Both the position numbers and the translations under genes were made by a program. The notes under the pieces were generated by a model, which searched no databases, was not told the DNA's origin, and saw nothing but the letters and a program-made list of their open reading frames with translations. From Mycobacterium seoulense (GTDB lineage Bacteria > Actinomycetota > Actinomycetes > Mycobacteriales > Mycobacteriaceae): a stretch of 64,000 nucleotides of DNA. The stretch is taken from contig NZ_AP022582.1 in assembly GCF_010731595.1 (NCBI RefSeq), positions 5,456,001 to 5,520,000 on the forward strand, given 5' to 3'. This document shows, in pieces, positions 40,811-49,190 of the stretch (the stretch's first letter is position 1; each line of letters opens with the position of its first letter).

Positions 40811-41293
40811 ATGGATGTCAAGGAGGTGCTGCTGCCGGGCGTCGGCCTTCGCTACGAGTTCACCGATCACAAGGGCGACCGCATCGGCATCATCGCGCGG
40901 CGAAGCGGCGACTTCGACGTCGTCGTCTATGCCCGCGACGATCCGGACGAGGCCCGCCCGCTCCTGCACCTCAGCGACGAGGAGGCCGAGGCGGTGGCCC
41001 AGATCCTGGGCGCCCCCCGGATCGCCGAGCGGTTCACCGAGTTGGCCCGGGAGATACCCGGACTCGAGACCGGGCAGGTCCACATCCTGGCCAACAGCCC
41101 GTTCGTGGGCCACCCGTTGGGTGACACCCACGCCCGCACCCGCACCGGTGCCTCCATCGTCGCGATCGTGCGTAACGAGGAAGTGCTCGCCTCGCCCGGC
41201 CCAGCCGAAACACTTTATGCCCAAGACGTTTTGATCGTCATCGGCACCCATGACGGCATCGCCGGCGTCGAGCAGATCATCGACAAGGGCTGA
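40811..41293 (+). CDS. KhtT-like RCK_C regulatory subunit (Rv3237c homologue)
   Basis: A 160-residue cytosolic protein, the same length as Rv3237c. Its C-terminal half (about 80-158) is a TrkA-C/RCK_C fold, including GHPLGDTHARTRTGASIVAIVRNEEVLASPGPAETLYAQDVLIVIGT. It sits 4 bases before the antiporter gene, matching the KhtT-KhtU arrangement in which the small subunit gates K+/H+ exchange in response to a nucleotide or pH. Confidence 0.87.
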   Translation: MDVKEVLLPGVGLRYEFTDHKGDRIGIIARRSGDFDVVVYARDDPDEARPLLHLSDEEAEAVAQILGAPRIAERFTELAREIPGLETGQVHILANSPFVGHPLGDTHARTRTGASIVAIVRNEEVLASPGPAETLYAQDVLIVIGTHDGIAGVEQIIDKG

Positions 41294-41297
41294 GCCG

Positions 41298-42455
41298 GTG
41301 CAAGTTTCGTGGGCGCTGTTGTTACAACTCGGCGCCCTCCTGGCCACGCTGGCCGTATTGGGCGGTGTCGCACGCAGGTTCGCGCTGTCCCCGATCCCGG
41401 TGTACCTGCTCGCCGGTCTATCGCTGGGGAAGGGGGGGATCCTCCCGCTGGACGCGGGCGGCCAGTTCATCACGACGAGCGCGCCCATCGGCGTCGTGCT
41501 GCTGCTGCTGACCCTGGGCCTGGAGTTCTCCGCCGCCGAATTCGCGACCAGCCTGCGCCACCACCTGCCGTCCGCGGGCGTCGACGTCGTCCTCAACGCG
41601 GCGCCCGGCGCGATCGCCGGCTGGCTGCTGGGTTTGGACGGCGTGGCGATCCTGTGCCTGGCGGGCGTCACCTACATCTCCTCGTCGGGCGTCATCGCGC
41701 GCCTGCTGGTGGACCTGCGTCGGCTCGGCAACCGGGAGACCCCGGCCGTGCTCTCGGTACTGGTCCTCGAGGACTTCGCGATGGCGGCCTACTTGCCGCT
41801 GTTCGCGGTGCTGGCCTCCGGCGGCGGCTGGCTGCGCGCCGTCGTGGGCATGGCGGCGGCGGTGGGCGCCCTGTTGGCGGCGTTCGCCGCGTCCTACCGC
41901 TGGGGCCACCACGTGGGCCGGCTGGTCGAACACCCCGACTCCGAACAGCTGCTGCTGCGGGTGCTGGGCATCACCTTGATCGTGGCGGCCGTGGCGGAAT
42001 CCCTGCACGCGTCGGCCGCGGTGGGCGCCTTCCTGGTCGGGCTGACGCTCACCGGGGAGACGGCGGACCGGGCGCGCAAGGTGCTGGGCCCGCTGCGGGA
42101 CCTGTTCGCCGCGATCTTCTTTCTGGCGATCGGCTTTTCGGTCGACCCGCAGGAGCTGATCCCGATGCTGCCGGTGGCGCTGATCCTGGCCGCGGTGACC
42201 GCGGCGACCAAGGTGGCCACCGGGGTCTTCGCCGCCCGGCGCGACGGGGTGGCCCGCCGGGGGCAGTTGCGCGCGGGCACCGCGCTGATCGCCAGGGGCG
42301 AGTTCTCGTTGATCATCATCGGATTGGCGGGCACGTCGATCCCCGCGGTCGCCGCGCTGGCGACGTCGTACGTCTTCATCATGGCGATCGCGGGTCCGGT
42401 GCTGGCCCGCTACACGGGCGGACCGCTGGCGCCCAGCGCCGGGTCCCCCCACTGA
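41298..42455 (+). CDS. CPA2 K+/H+ antiporter (KhtU/KefB-like, Rv3236c)
   Basis: A 385-residue membrane protein, exactly the length of Rv3236c. About 11-12 helices form a Na_H_exchanger domain, including LLTLGLEFSAAEF, SSSGVIARLLVDL, VLVLEDFAMAAYLPLF (ED motif in the ion path) and ARGEFSLIIIGLAG. It lacks the cytoplasmic TrkA-N domain of full KefB, and that role is probably taken by the adjacent RCK_C protein. Start GTG 41298. Confidence 0.9.
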   Translation: MQVSWALLLQLGALLATLAVLGGVARRFALSPIPVYLLAGLSLGKGGILPLDAGGQFITTSAPIGVVLLLLTLGLEFSAAEFATSLRHHLPSAGVDVVLNAAPGAIAGWLLGLDGVAILCLAGVTYISSSGVIARLLVDLRRLGNRETPAVLSVLVLEDFAMAAYLPLFAVLASGGGWLRAVVGMAAAVGALLAAFAASYRWGHHVGRLVEHPDSEQLLLRVLGITLIVAAVAESLHASAAVGAFLVGLTLTGETADRARKVLGPLRDLFAAIFFLAIGFSVDPQELIPMLPVALILAAVTAATKVATGVFAARRDGVARRGQLRAGTALIARGEFSLIIIGLAGTSIPAVAALATSYVFIMAIAGPVLARYTGGPLAPSAGSPH

Positions 42456-42473
42456 CCCCGCACTGACGCCGGG

Positions 42474-43025
42474 TCAACCGATGTGCAGGGCAACCACCAG
42501 CCACCGGTTGCCGGTCGCGGCCGGCACCCGCTCGACGCGGCAGGCGATGGCGTGGATCCGGTTGCCGCGGCTGTACGAGCCGCAGACCTCGGCCGCGGCC
42601 TCGGGGTCCCGGTGACCGGCGGGCTGTAACCGCATCCGCCGCAGCACCGCGGCGCCCTGGTGGCCGCCGGCCGACTGGCCCATCGAGACCACGGAATCCA
42701 CCAGGCTGGGCGTCAGCAACGGCCGCAGCTGGGCGACCGGGCGGCGGCGGTCGATGACTTCGAGCACCCGGCGCAGCGCCGCGTCGGCGAAGGCCGCGGC
42801 CTGCCGCATCTGCGCGGACATCGCGGCGCGCGGCCCGACCGCCGGCTGCCTGCCGGCCGGATGGGGCCGGTACTGCGCGGGGCTGCCGCGCCGGAGCGAC
42901 GGCGCGCGCGGCGATTGCCGGCATGTGGGGACATTCCGCGATACGTCCCGTGCCGGCGGCTCGTAGTCGACGACGGGCAGGACGGCGAAGGCGTCGGACG
43001 GACTCACGGCGGGACTGGTGTTCAA
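42474..43025 (-). CDS. Rv3235 family protein (Ala/Arg/Pro-rich)
   Basis: About 183 residues. The N-terminal 70 residues are Pro/Arg-rich and disordered. The C-terminal domain (about 85-183) is conserved in actinobacteria: FADAALRRVLEVIDRRRPVAQLRPLLTPSLVDSV, then CGSYSRGNRIHAIACRVE and RWLVVALHIG. Function is unknown. I chose the TTG at 43025 because a GGAGAG lies 4-9 bases before it and the residues upstream in the open frame are not protein-like. Its ribosome binding site lies in a long inverted repeat. Confidence 0.75.
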   Translation of the reverse strand: MNTSPAVSPSDAFAVLPVVDYEPPARDVSRNVPTCRQSPRAPSLRRGSPAQYRPHPAGRQPAVGPRAAMSAQMRQAAAFADAALRRVLEVIDRRRPVAQLRPLLTPSLVDSVVSMGQSAGGHQGAAVLRRMRLQPAGHRDPEAAAEVCGSYSRGNRIHAIACRVERVPAATGNRWLVVALHIG

Positions 43026-43029
43026 CGCG

Positions 43030-43072
43030 CACTCTCCAAATCTTCGGCCGAACCGGCGCCCGCTGGAGAGTG
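43030..43072 (-). promoter_or_regulatory. Leader inverted repeat that could hide the Rv3235-family RBS
   Basis: On the minus strand CACTCTCC pairs perfectly with GGAGAGTG across 27 bases; the second arm is the Shine-Dalgarno sequence just before the TTG start. The loop itself contains the 10-base palindrome TTCGGCCGAA. This is a plausible translation-control hairpin. Confidence 0.45.
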
Positions 43073-43208
43073 GCAGGCAGTGGTCATCATGGCACAACTC
43101 CGGCTCGCGCGTACCCGCGCTCGGACCCGGCCCGGCCGGACGATTACCGTGGGCGAGACATCTCCTTTTTGCGGCAGGGCGATGATTCGATGAGGAGGAC
43201 TGCGCCCC

Positions 43209-44627
43209 ATGGTGACCCGGTTGTCCCCATCGGACGCGTCGTTTTTCCGGCTGGAAAACACGGCCACCCCGATGTACGTCGGATCGCTGTCGATCCTGCG
43301 CCGTCCGCGCGCGGGGTTGAGCTACGAGACGCTGTTGTCCACGGTCGAACGGCGGTTGCCGCAAATCCCGCGCTACCGGCAGAAGGTCCGGGAGGTGCGG
43401 GTCGGCTCGGCCCGGCCCGTGTGGATCGACGACGCCGACTTCGACATCACCTACCACGTGCGGCGCTCCGCGCTGCCCTCCCCGGGCAGCGACGAGCAGC
43501 TGCACGAGCTGATCGCCCGGCTGGCGGCCCGGCCGCTGGACAAGTCGCGGCCGCTGTGGGAGATGTATCTGGTCGAGGGCCTGTCCAAGAACCGGGTCGC
43601 GCTCTACACCAAGTCGCATCAAGCCTTGATCAACGGCATGGCGGCGCTGGAGATCAACCACGTCATCGCCGATCGCACCAAACGCCCCCCGGCGCTGCCC
43701 GAGGACATCTGGGTCCCGGAACGCGACCCGGGCAACGCGCGGTTGGTCTTCGGTGCCATCGGCGACTGGTTCGTGGGACCGAGCACCCAGCTGCAGGCCG
43801 TCGGATCGGCCCTCGGGGGCGTGGTGACCAACCATGGCGAGCTCCTCGCCGCGGGTCGCCGGGTCGTCGATTTCGCGCGGGCCGTGTCGCGGGGCACCGC
43901 GCCGAGCAGCCCGCTCAATGCCACCGTTTCACGCCACCGGCGGTTCACCGTCGCCAGCTGCAACCTCGACGACTACCGGACCGTGCGCGCACGGTACGAC
44001 TGCGACGTCAACGACGTGGTGCTCGCGGTGATCGCCGGCGCCCTGGGCAACTGGCTGATGTCGCGCGGGGTGGCGGTATCGCCGACCGCGACGGTGCGGG
44101 CCATGGCGCCGCTGTCCATCTACGCCGACAGCCAGCTCGACGCGACCGGCCCCGGCCAGGCCGTCGGGCAGGTGATGCCGTTCCTGGTCGACCTGCCGGT
44201 GGGGGAGCCGAACCCGGTGGTGCGGCTGTCGCAGATCGCGCACGCCACCGAGTCGAACCCGACGGCCGCCCGGCTGGTGGACGCCAGGACCATCGTCACG
44301 CTGTCGGGATTCGCCCCACCCACGCTGCACGCCATGGGCATCCGGGTCGCCACCAGTTTCCCCAGCTTTTCCCGGCGGACGTTCAACCTGCTGATCACCA
44401 ACGCGCCCGGGGCCCAGTCGCAGATGTACATCGCGGGCACCAAATTGCTCGAGACCTATGCCGTCCCGCCGCTGCTGCACAACCAGGCGCTGGCCATCAG
44501 CGTGACGTCCTACAACGGCATGTTGTATTTCGGCATCAACGCCGACCGCGAGGCGATGAGCGACGTCGAGCTGCTGCCCGGCCTGTTGAGCCAATCGCTC
44601 GAGGAATTGCTGGAAGCCTCCCGCTAA
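43209..44627 (+). CDS. tgs3: Wax ester synthase/diacylglycerol acyltransferase Tgs3, intact
   Basis: A 472-residue WS/DGAT-family protein, complete in one frame, whereas M. tuberculosis splits it into Rv3234c and Rv3233c. It has the N-terminal LSPSDASFFRLE and the PLW motif RPLWEMYLVEG. At the acyltransferase site the usual HHxxxDG reads H137-Q138-ALI-N142-G143, so both the second His and the Asp are replaced. Triacylglycerol synthase activity may therefore be weak or altered. A GAGGAGG precedes the ATG. It is followed by ppk2. Confidence 0.9.
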   Translation: MVTRLSPSDASFFRLENTATPMYVGSLSILRRPRAGLSYETLLSTVERRLPQIPRYRQKVREVRVGSARPVWIDDADFDITYHVRRSALPSPGSDEQLHELIARLAARPLDKSRPLWEMYLVEGLSKNRVALYTKSHQALINGMAALEINHVIADRTKRPPALPEDIWVPERDPGNARLVFGAIGDWFVGPSTQLQAVGSALGGVVTNHGELLAAGRRVVDFARAVSRGTAPSSPLNATVSRHRRFTVASCNLDDYRTVRARYDCDVNDVVLAVIAGALGNWLMSRGVAVSPTATVRAMAPLSIYADSQLDATGPGQAVGQVMPFLVDLPVGEPNPVVRLSQIAHATESNPTAARLVDARTIVTLSGFAPPTLHAMGIRVATSFPSFSRRTFNLLITNAPGAQSQMYIAGTKLLETYAVPPLLHNQALAISVTSYNGMLYFGINADREAMSDVELLPGLLSQSLEELLEASR

Positions 44628-44671
44628 TTAGTCGCGGTGAAAAGCGGTGGCCGGTTCTATCATTCGTTGTT

Positions 44672-45532
44672 GTGAGCACCACGACGAAGGGCCCCAAGGC
44701 GAAATCGGCGAAATCAGCGGCGCCGAACGCGCCCAGGATTTCCGACGAGGTATATCAAGCCGAATTATTCCGGCTGCAAACGGAATTCGTGAGGCTGCAG
44801 GAATGGGTGCGGCATACCGGCCAACGCCTGGTGGTCGTTTTCGAAGGGCGCGACGGGGCGGGCAAGGGCGGAACGATCAAGCGGATCACCGAATACCTCA
44901 ATCCGCGCGTCGCCCGCATCGCGGCGTTGCCGGCGCCGACCGAGCGGGAACGCGGCCAGTGGTATTACCAGCGCTACATTGCGCAGCTTCCCGCCAAAGG
45001 GGAGATCGTGTTGTTCGACCGATCGTGGTACAACCGCGCCGGCGTGGAGAAAGTCATGGGATTCTGCACGCCGCAAGAGCATGCGCTGTTTTTGCGGCAG
45101 ACCCCGATCTTCGAGCAGATGCTCATCGACGACGGGCTCCTGCTGCGCAAGTATTGGTTTTCGGTCTCCGAGGGAGAGCAGCTGCGCCGGTTCAGGGCTC
45201 GCCTGACTGACCCTGTGCGGCAATGGAAACTGAGCCCGATGGACACCGAATCGCTGTACCGGCGGGAGGATTATTCGCGCGCCAAGGACGAGATGATGGT
45301 GCACACCGACACCCCGGTCAGCCCGTGGTATGTCGTGGAATCGGACATCAAGAAGCACGCGCGGCTGAACATGATGGCGCATCTGCTGTCTACGATCCCC
45401 TATCACGACGTCGAGCGGCCGCGCGTCAAACTGCCCAAGACTCCGGTGGTGAGCGGGAACTACCGGCGCCCGCCGCGCGAGCTGTCCAAGTACGTCGACG
45501 ACTACGTGGCCACACTGATCGGGGATTCGTGA
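44672..45532 (+). CDS. ppk2: Polyphosphate kinase 2 (Rv3232c)
   Basis: A 286-residue P-loop kinase that transfers phosphate between polyphosphate and nucleotides, favouring GDP to GTP in M. tuberculosis. Walker A is FEGRDGAGKGGTIKR, Walker B is LFDRSWYNRAGVEKVMGF, and the lid arginines are in RRFRARLTDPVRQWKLSPMD. The N-terminus is Lys/Ala-rich. The start is GTG 44672. The stop overlaps the next gene as GTGA. Confidence 0.94.
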   Translation: MSTTTKGPKAKSAKSAAPNAPRISDEVYQAELFRLQTEFVRLQEWVRHTGQRLVVVFEGRDGAGKGGTIKRITEYLNPRVARIAALPAPTERERGQWYYQRYIAQLPAKGEIVLFDRSWYNRAGVEKVMGFCTPQEHALFLRQTPIFEQMLIDDGLLLRKYWFSVSEGEQLRRFRARLTDPVRQWKLSPMDTESLYRREDYSRAKDEMMVHTDTPVSPWYVVESDIKKHARLNMMAHLLSTIPYHDVERPRVKLPKTPVVSGNYRRPPRELSKYVDDYVATLIGDS

Positions 45533-46032
45533 CGATCGTCTACATTCCGGCAACCCTGGCCATGTTGCAGCAGCTGGTCGCCGACGGCGAGTTCCGGCCC
45601 GTCAACGGCACCGCGTTCGCGCTGACGCCGACCTTGCGCGAGGCCTACGCCGAGGGTGACGACGACGAGCTCGCCGAGGTCGCCCTGCGTGAGGCGGCGC
45701 TGGCGTCGCTGCGCCTGCTGGCCGACGACGCCGCCGCCGGATCGCTCCCGCCGCGGCGCGCGGTGCTGGCCGCAGAGGCCGGCGACGTCAGCTACCGGCC
45801 CGACCTCGACGACGCGGTGGTGCGGCTCGGTGGGCCGGTGGCGCTCGAGGACGTGATCGCCGCCTACGTCGACAACGCGGACGCCGAGCCGGACGTGACG
45901 AAGGCGATCGAGGCCATCGATGCCGCCGACTTGGGCGACGAGGATGCCGAGTTGATCGTCGGCGACGCCCAAGACCACGACTTGGCGTGGTACGCGAACC
46001 AGGAGCTGCCCTTCCTGCTCGAGCTGCTCTGA
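45529..46032 (+). CDS. DUF6912-type hypothetical protein (Rv3231c homologue)
   Basis: A 167-residue acidic protein: [19 protein letters not shown], an Asp/Glu/Ala-rich middle, and the C-terminal [19 protein letters not shown]. It is conserved in mycobacteria with no known function. The GTG overlaps the ppk2 stop by 4 bases, so translation is coupled. Confidence 0.82.
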   Translation: MTIVYIPATLAMLQQLVADGEFRPVNGTAFALTPTLREAYAEGDDDELAEVALREAALASLRLLADDAAAGSLPPRRAVLAAEAGDVSYRPDLDDAVVRLGGPVALEDVIAAYVDNADAEPDVTKAIEAIDAADLGDEDAELIVGDAQDHDLAWYANQELPFLLELL

Positions 46033-46071
46033 CAGGCGCGACTGTGACCGAATTCCAGGTCGCAGCGCTGG

Positions 46072-46103
46072 CTACGGAACCGTAGGTTACGGTACCGTAG
46101 GTT
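46072..46103. promoter_or_regulatory. Tandem palindromes upstream of the ferredoxin reductase gene
   Basis: CTACGG-AA-CCGTAG (46072-46085) and TACGGTACCGTA (46088-46099) are perfect palindromes. CGTAGGTT occurs twice, 15 bases apart. The same CGTAGGTTAC half-site forms the palindrome before desA3 at 47340, so both genes probably share a regulator. The element lies 6 bases before the start, so a leaderless or nearly leaderless transcript is possible. Confidence 0.6.
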
Positions 46104-46108
46104 TCGTG

Positions 46109-47326
46109 ATGCCCAAAGAGTCGACCACAATGGTGAGTGCAAGCAAGACGCAGCATCGTGAGCAGGAGCATCCACTGGGCAGACGTAACCCATCGATCAC
46201 GGGCGACGTCGTCGAGACCAGGCGGCCAGTCGTCGCCGGCGCCGACCGGCATCCCGGTTGGCACGCGCTACGCAAGCTGGCCGCGCGCATCACGACGCCG
46301 CTGTTGCCCGACGACTACCTGCATCTGGCCAATCCCCTGTGGTCGGCGCGCGAGCTGCGAGGCCGCGTGCTGGAGGTGCGGCGCGAGACCGAGGACTCCG
46401 CGACGCTGGTGATCAAACCGGGTTGGGGCTTCAACTTCGACTACCGGCCGGGGCAGTACATCGGGATCGGCCTGCTGATCGACGGACGCTGGCGCTGGCG
46501 GTCGTATTCGCTCACGTCCAGCCCGGCCGAGACGTCGGGATCCGGTTCGGCGCGCACGGTGACGATCACCGTCAAGGCGATGCCCGAGGGGTTCCTGTCC
46601 ACCCACCTCGTGGCGGGCGTCGCGCGGGGGACCATCGTCCGCCTGGCCGCCCCGCAGGGCAACTTCGTGCTGCCCGACCCGGCGCCGCCGTCCATCCTGT
46701 TCCTCACCGCCGGCTCGGGGATCACGCCGGTGATGTCGATGCTGCGAACTCTGGTGCGCCGCAACCAGATTGGTGACATCATCCACGTCCATTCGGCGCC
46801 CAGCGAAGCCGACGTGATGTTTCGCGCCGAGTTGGCCGCGCTGGCCGCCGACCACCCCGGCTATCGCGTGCTGCTGCGCGAGACGCGCACCCAGGGCCGG
46901 CTCGACCTCACCCGGCTCGACCAGGAGGTACCGGACTGGCGCGATCGCCACACCTGGGCCTGCGGGCCGGAGGGGATGCTGAGCCAGGCCGAGAAGATCT
47001 GGTCGGCGGCGGGCATCGGGGACCGGCTGCACCTGGAGCGATTCGCCGTGTCCAAGGCGGCGCCGACCGGCGCGGGCGGAACGGTCACGTTCGCCCGCAG
47101 CGGTCGCGCCGTCGCGGCCGACGCCGCGACGTCGTTGATGGACGCGGGCGAAAGCGCCGGCGTGCAGATGCCGTTCGGCTGTCGAATGGGTATATGCCAG
47201 TCGTGCGTGGTTGGCCTGACGGAGGGCCACGTCCGTGACCTGCGCACCGGCGCGGAACACGAACCGGGCACCCGGATTCAGACCTGCGTGTCGGCCGCGT
47301 CCGGCGATTGTGTGCTCGACATCTAA
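46109..47326 (+). CDS. Ferredoxin reductase with 2Fe-2S domain, DesA3 electron donor (Rv3230c)
   Basis: A 405-residue oxidoreductase. After an N-terminal extension of about 70 residues come an FAD-binding domain ([22 protein letters not shown]), an NAD(P)H domain ([22 protein letters not shown]) and a C-terminal plant-type 2Fe-2S domain with CRMGICQSC and a distal Cys in IQTCVSA. In M. tuberculosis this protein delivers electrons to DesA3. ATG 46109 is used; GTG 46106 and ATG 46130 are alternatives. Confidence 0.9.
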   Translation: MPKESTTMVSASKTQHREQEHPLGRRNPSITGDVVETRRPVVAGADRHPGWHALRKLAARITTPLLPDDYLHLANPLWSARELRGRVLEVRRETEDSATLVIKPGWGFNFDYRPGQYIGIGLLIDGRWRWRSYSLTSSPAETSGSGSARTVTITVKAMPEGFLSTHLVAGVARGTIVRLAAPQGNFVLPDPAPPSILFLTAGSGITPVMSMLRTLVRRNQIGDIIHVHSAPSEADVMFRAELAALAADHPGYRVLLRETRTQGRLDLTRLDQEVPDWRDRHTWACGPEGMLSQAEKIWSAAGIGDRLHLERFAVSKAAPTGAGGTVTFARSGRAVAADAATSLMDAGESAGVQMPFGCRMGICQSCVVGLTEGHVRDLRTGAEHEPGTRIQTCVSAASGDCVLDI

Positions 47327-47339
47327 AGGCTACTCACAG

Positions 47340-47375
47340 GTAACCTACGGGTTCGTAGGTTACGATAGCGTAGGT
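47340..47375. promoter_or_regulatory. 24-bp perfect palindrome upstream of desA3
   Basis: GTAACCTACG, a 4-base spacer, then CGTAGGTTAC (47340-47363) form a perfect inverted repeat, with an extra half-site CGTAGGT at 47369-47375. It is 59-82 bases before the desA3 start and shares its half-site with the reductase promoter at 46072-46103. A fatty-acid-responsive TetR-type repressor is the natural candidate (inference). Confidence 0.65.
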
Positions 47376-47421
47376 CTGGACCTGGTTCAGGAACAGACAA
47401 TCGACCGCAGGGAGGAAGACG

Positions 47422-48717
47422 ATGGCGATCACCGACGTCGACGTATTCGCCCATCTGACGGACGCCGACATCGAGAACCTGGCCGTTGAGCTGGACGCCA
47501 TCCGCCAGGACATCGAAGACTCTCGCGGCGAGCGGGACTCCCGCTACATCCGCCGCACCATCGCAGCGCAGCGCGCGCTGGAGGTATCCGGCCGGCTGAT
47601 GCTGGCCGCGAGTTCCCGCCGCCCGGCATGGTGGGCGGGAACCGTCACCCTGGGCGTGGCCAAGATCATCGAGAACATGGAGATCGGCCACAACGTCATG
47701 CACGGCCAGTGGGACTGGATGAACGACCCCGAGATTCACTCCTCGGCGTGGGAGTGGGACATGAGCGGGTCGTCGAAGCACTGGCGCTACACCCACAACT
47801 TCGTGCACCACAAATACACGAACATCCTCGGGATGGACGACGACGTCGGCTACGGACTGCTGCGCGTCACGCGCGACCAGAAGTGGAAGCGCTTCAACAT
47901 CTTCAACCTGGTCTACAACACCCTGCTTGCGCTGCTGTTCGAGTGGGGCGTCGGCCTGCAGCACGTGGAGCTCGGCAAGATCGCCAAGAAGCGGATGGAT
48001 CACGACGACGCGCGGCAGCGGGTCGACGAGTTCCTGGCCAAGGCCGGCCGGCAGGTGCTCAAGGACTACGTCGCGTTCCCGGCGCTGACCGCGCTGTCGC
48101 CCGGGGCCACGTACACGTCCACATTGAAGGCCAACGCGCTGGCCAACGTGATCCGCAACGTCTGGGCGAACGCCGTCATCTTCTGTGGCCATTTCCCCGA
48201 CGGCGCAGAGAAATTCACCAAGACCGACATGATCGGCGAGACCAGGGGTCAGTGGTACCTGCGCCAGATGCTGGGCAGCGCCAACTTCGAGGCCGGGCCC
48301 GCGCTGCGGTTCATGAGCGGCAACCTGTGCCACCAGATCGAGCACCACCTGTTCCCGGATCTGCCGAGCAATCGGTACGCCGAGATCTCGGTGCGGGTGC
48401 GCGAGGTGTGCGACAAGTACGACCTGCCCTACACCACCGGCTCGTTCCTGGTGCAGTACGCCAAGACCTGGCGCACGCTGGCCAAGCTGTCGCTGCCGAA
48501 CTCCTACCTGCGCGACAGCGCCGACGACGCGCCGGAAACCCGCAGCGAGCGGATGTTCGCCGAACTGGAGCCCGGTTTCGCGGGGACCGACCCGCAGACC
48601 GGCCGGCGACGCGGGCTGAAGACCGCCATCGCGACCGTGCGCGGCTGGCGAAAGGGCAAGCGCGCGCAGCGCGATGCGCGGCGCTCGGTCGGCGGCGCGG
48701 ACGGCCTGGCGGCCTAG
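47422..48717 (+). CDS. desA3: Membrane stearoyl-CoA desaturase DesA3
   Basis: A 431-residue acyl-CoA delta-9 desaturase making oleoyl-CoA for membrane lipids. The three histidine boxes are GH90NVMH94G, H125NFVH129H130K and HQIEHHLF near 303-308. Hydrophobic stretches surround boxes one and two. The C-terminus is basic and Ala/Arg-rich. It works with the reductase encoded immediately upstream, whose promoter shares an operator motif. Confidence 0.94.
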   Translation: MAITDVDVFAHLTDADIENLAVELDAIRQDIEDSRGERDSRYIRRTIAAQRALEVSGRLMLAASSRRPAWWAGTVTLGVAKIIENMEIGHNVMHGQWDWMNDPEIHSSAWEWDMSGSSKHWRYTHNFVHHKYTNILGMDDDVGYGLLRVTRDQKWKRFNIFNLVYNTLLALLFEWGVGLQHVELGKIAKKRMDHDDARQRVDEFLAKAGRQVLKDYVAFPALTALSPGATYTSTLKANALANVIRNVWANAVIFCGHFPDGAEKFTKTDMIGETRGQWYLRQMLGSANFEAGPALRFMSGNLCHQIEHHLFPDLPSNRYAEISVRVREVCDKYDLPYTTGSFLVQYAKTWRTLAKLSLPNSYLRDSADDAPETRSERMFAELEPGFAGTDPQTGRRRGLKTAIATVRGWRKGKRAQRDARRSVGGADGLAA

Positions 48718-48770
48718 CGTTCCGACGGCCTAGCGTGTCCCGTGCGGGGGCCGTCTGGGAGGAGCCAGCC

Positions 48771-49151
48771 ATGGGTGATCACGACGTGCGCATCGCCCTG
48801 CAGCGCCATTGGGCGGCTTCGGACGTCAACGACTTCGCCACGGAGCACGAAATCTACCGAGCCGACGCGGTTCTTGAGTATCCGCAGTCGGGCGAGCGTA
48901 TCCGGGGTCGGGCCAACATCCAGGCATCGCGCGCCGCCCAGCCGAACGCGAAACGCTTCACCGTGCGGCGGATGCTCGGCGGCGGCGACCTCTGGATCAG
49001 CGAGCTCGTCCTCACCTATGACGGGCAACCGTTCTATGTGATCAGCGTGATGGAATTCGACAGCGGGGAAGTCGTCCGCGAGACGCAGTACTTCGGCGAC
49101 CCGTTCGAGCCGGGGCCATCCCGGGCTCAGTGGGTCGAACCGATGGACTGA
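48771..49151 (+). CDS. SnoaL/NTF2-like protein
   Basis: A 126-residue single-domain cone-fold protein (DHDVRIALQRHWAASDVNDFATEHEIYRADAVLEYPQSGERIRGRANI). Such proteins include small isomerases, hydrolases and ligand binders; the function here is unknown. A GGGAGGAG lies before the ATG. It precedes an AraC regulator by 39 bases. Confidence 0.8.
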   Translation: MGDHDVRIALQRHWAASDVNDFATEHEIYRADAVLEYPQSGERIRGRANIQASRAAQPNAKRFTVRRMLGGGDLWISELVLTYDGQPFYVISVMEFDSGEVVRETQYFGDPFEPGPSRAQWVEPMD

Positions 49152-49190
49152 TCGCCGCCTTCGCCCATCGTCGTTCGCCATACTGGATAA

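Noticed and set aside
42923..45532. An 869-codon plus-strand ORF overlapping tgs3 and ppk2
   Set aside because: Only its last 286 codons (ppk2) look like protein; the first part is arginine-rich shadow sequence antisense to the Rv3235-family gene and out of frame with tgs3.
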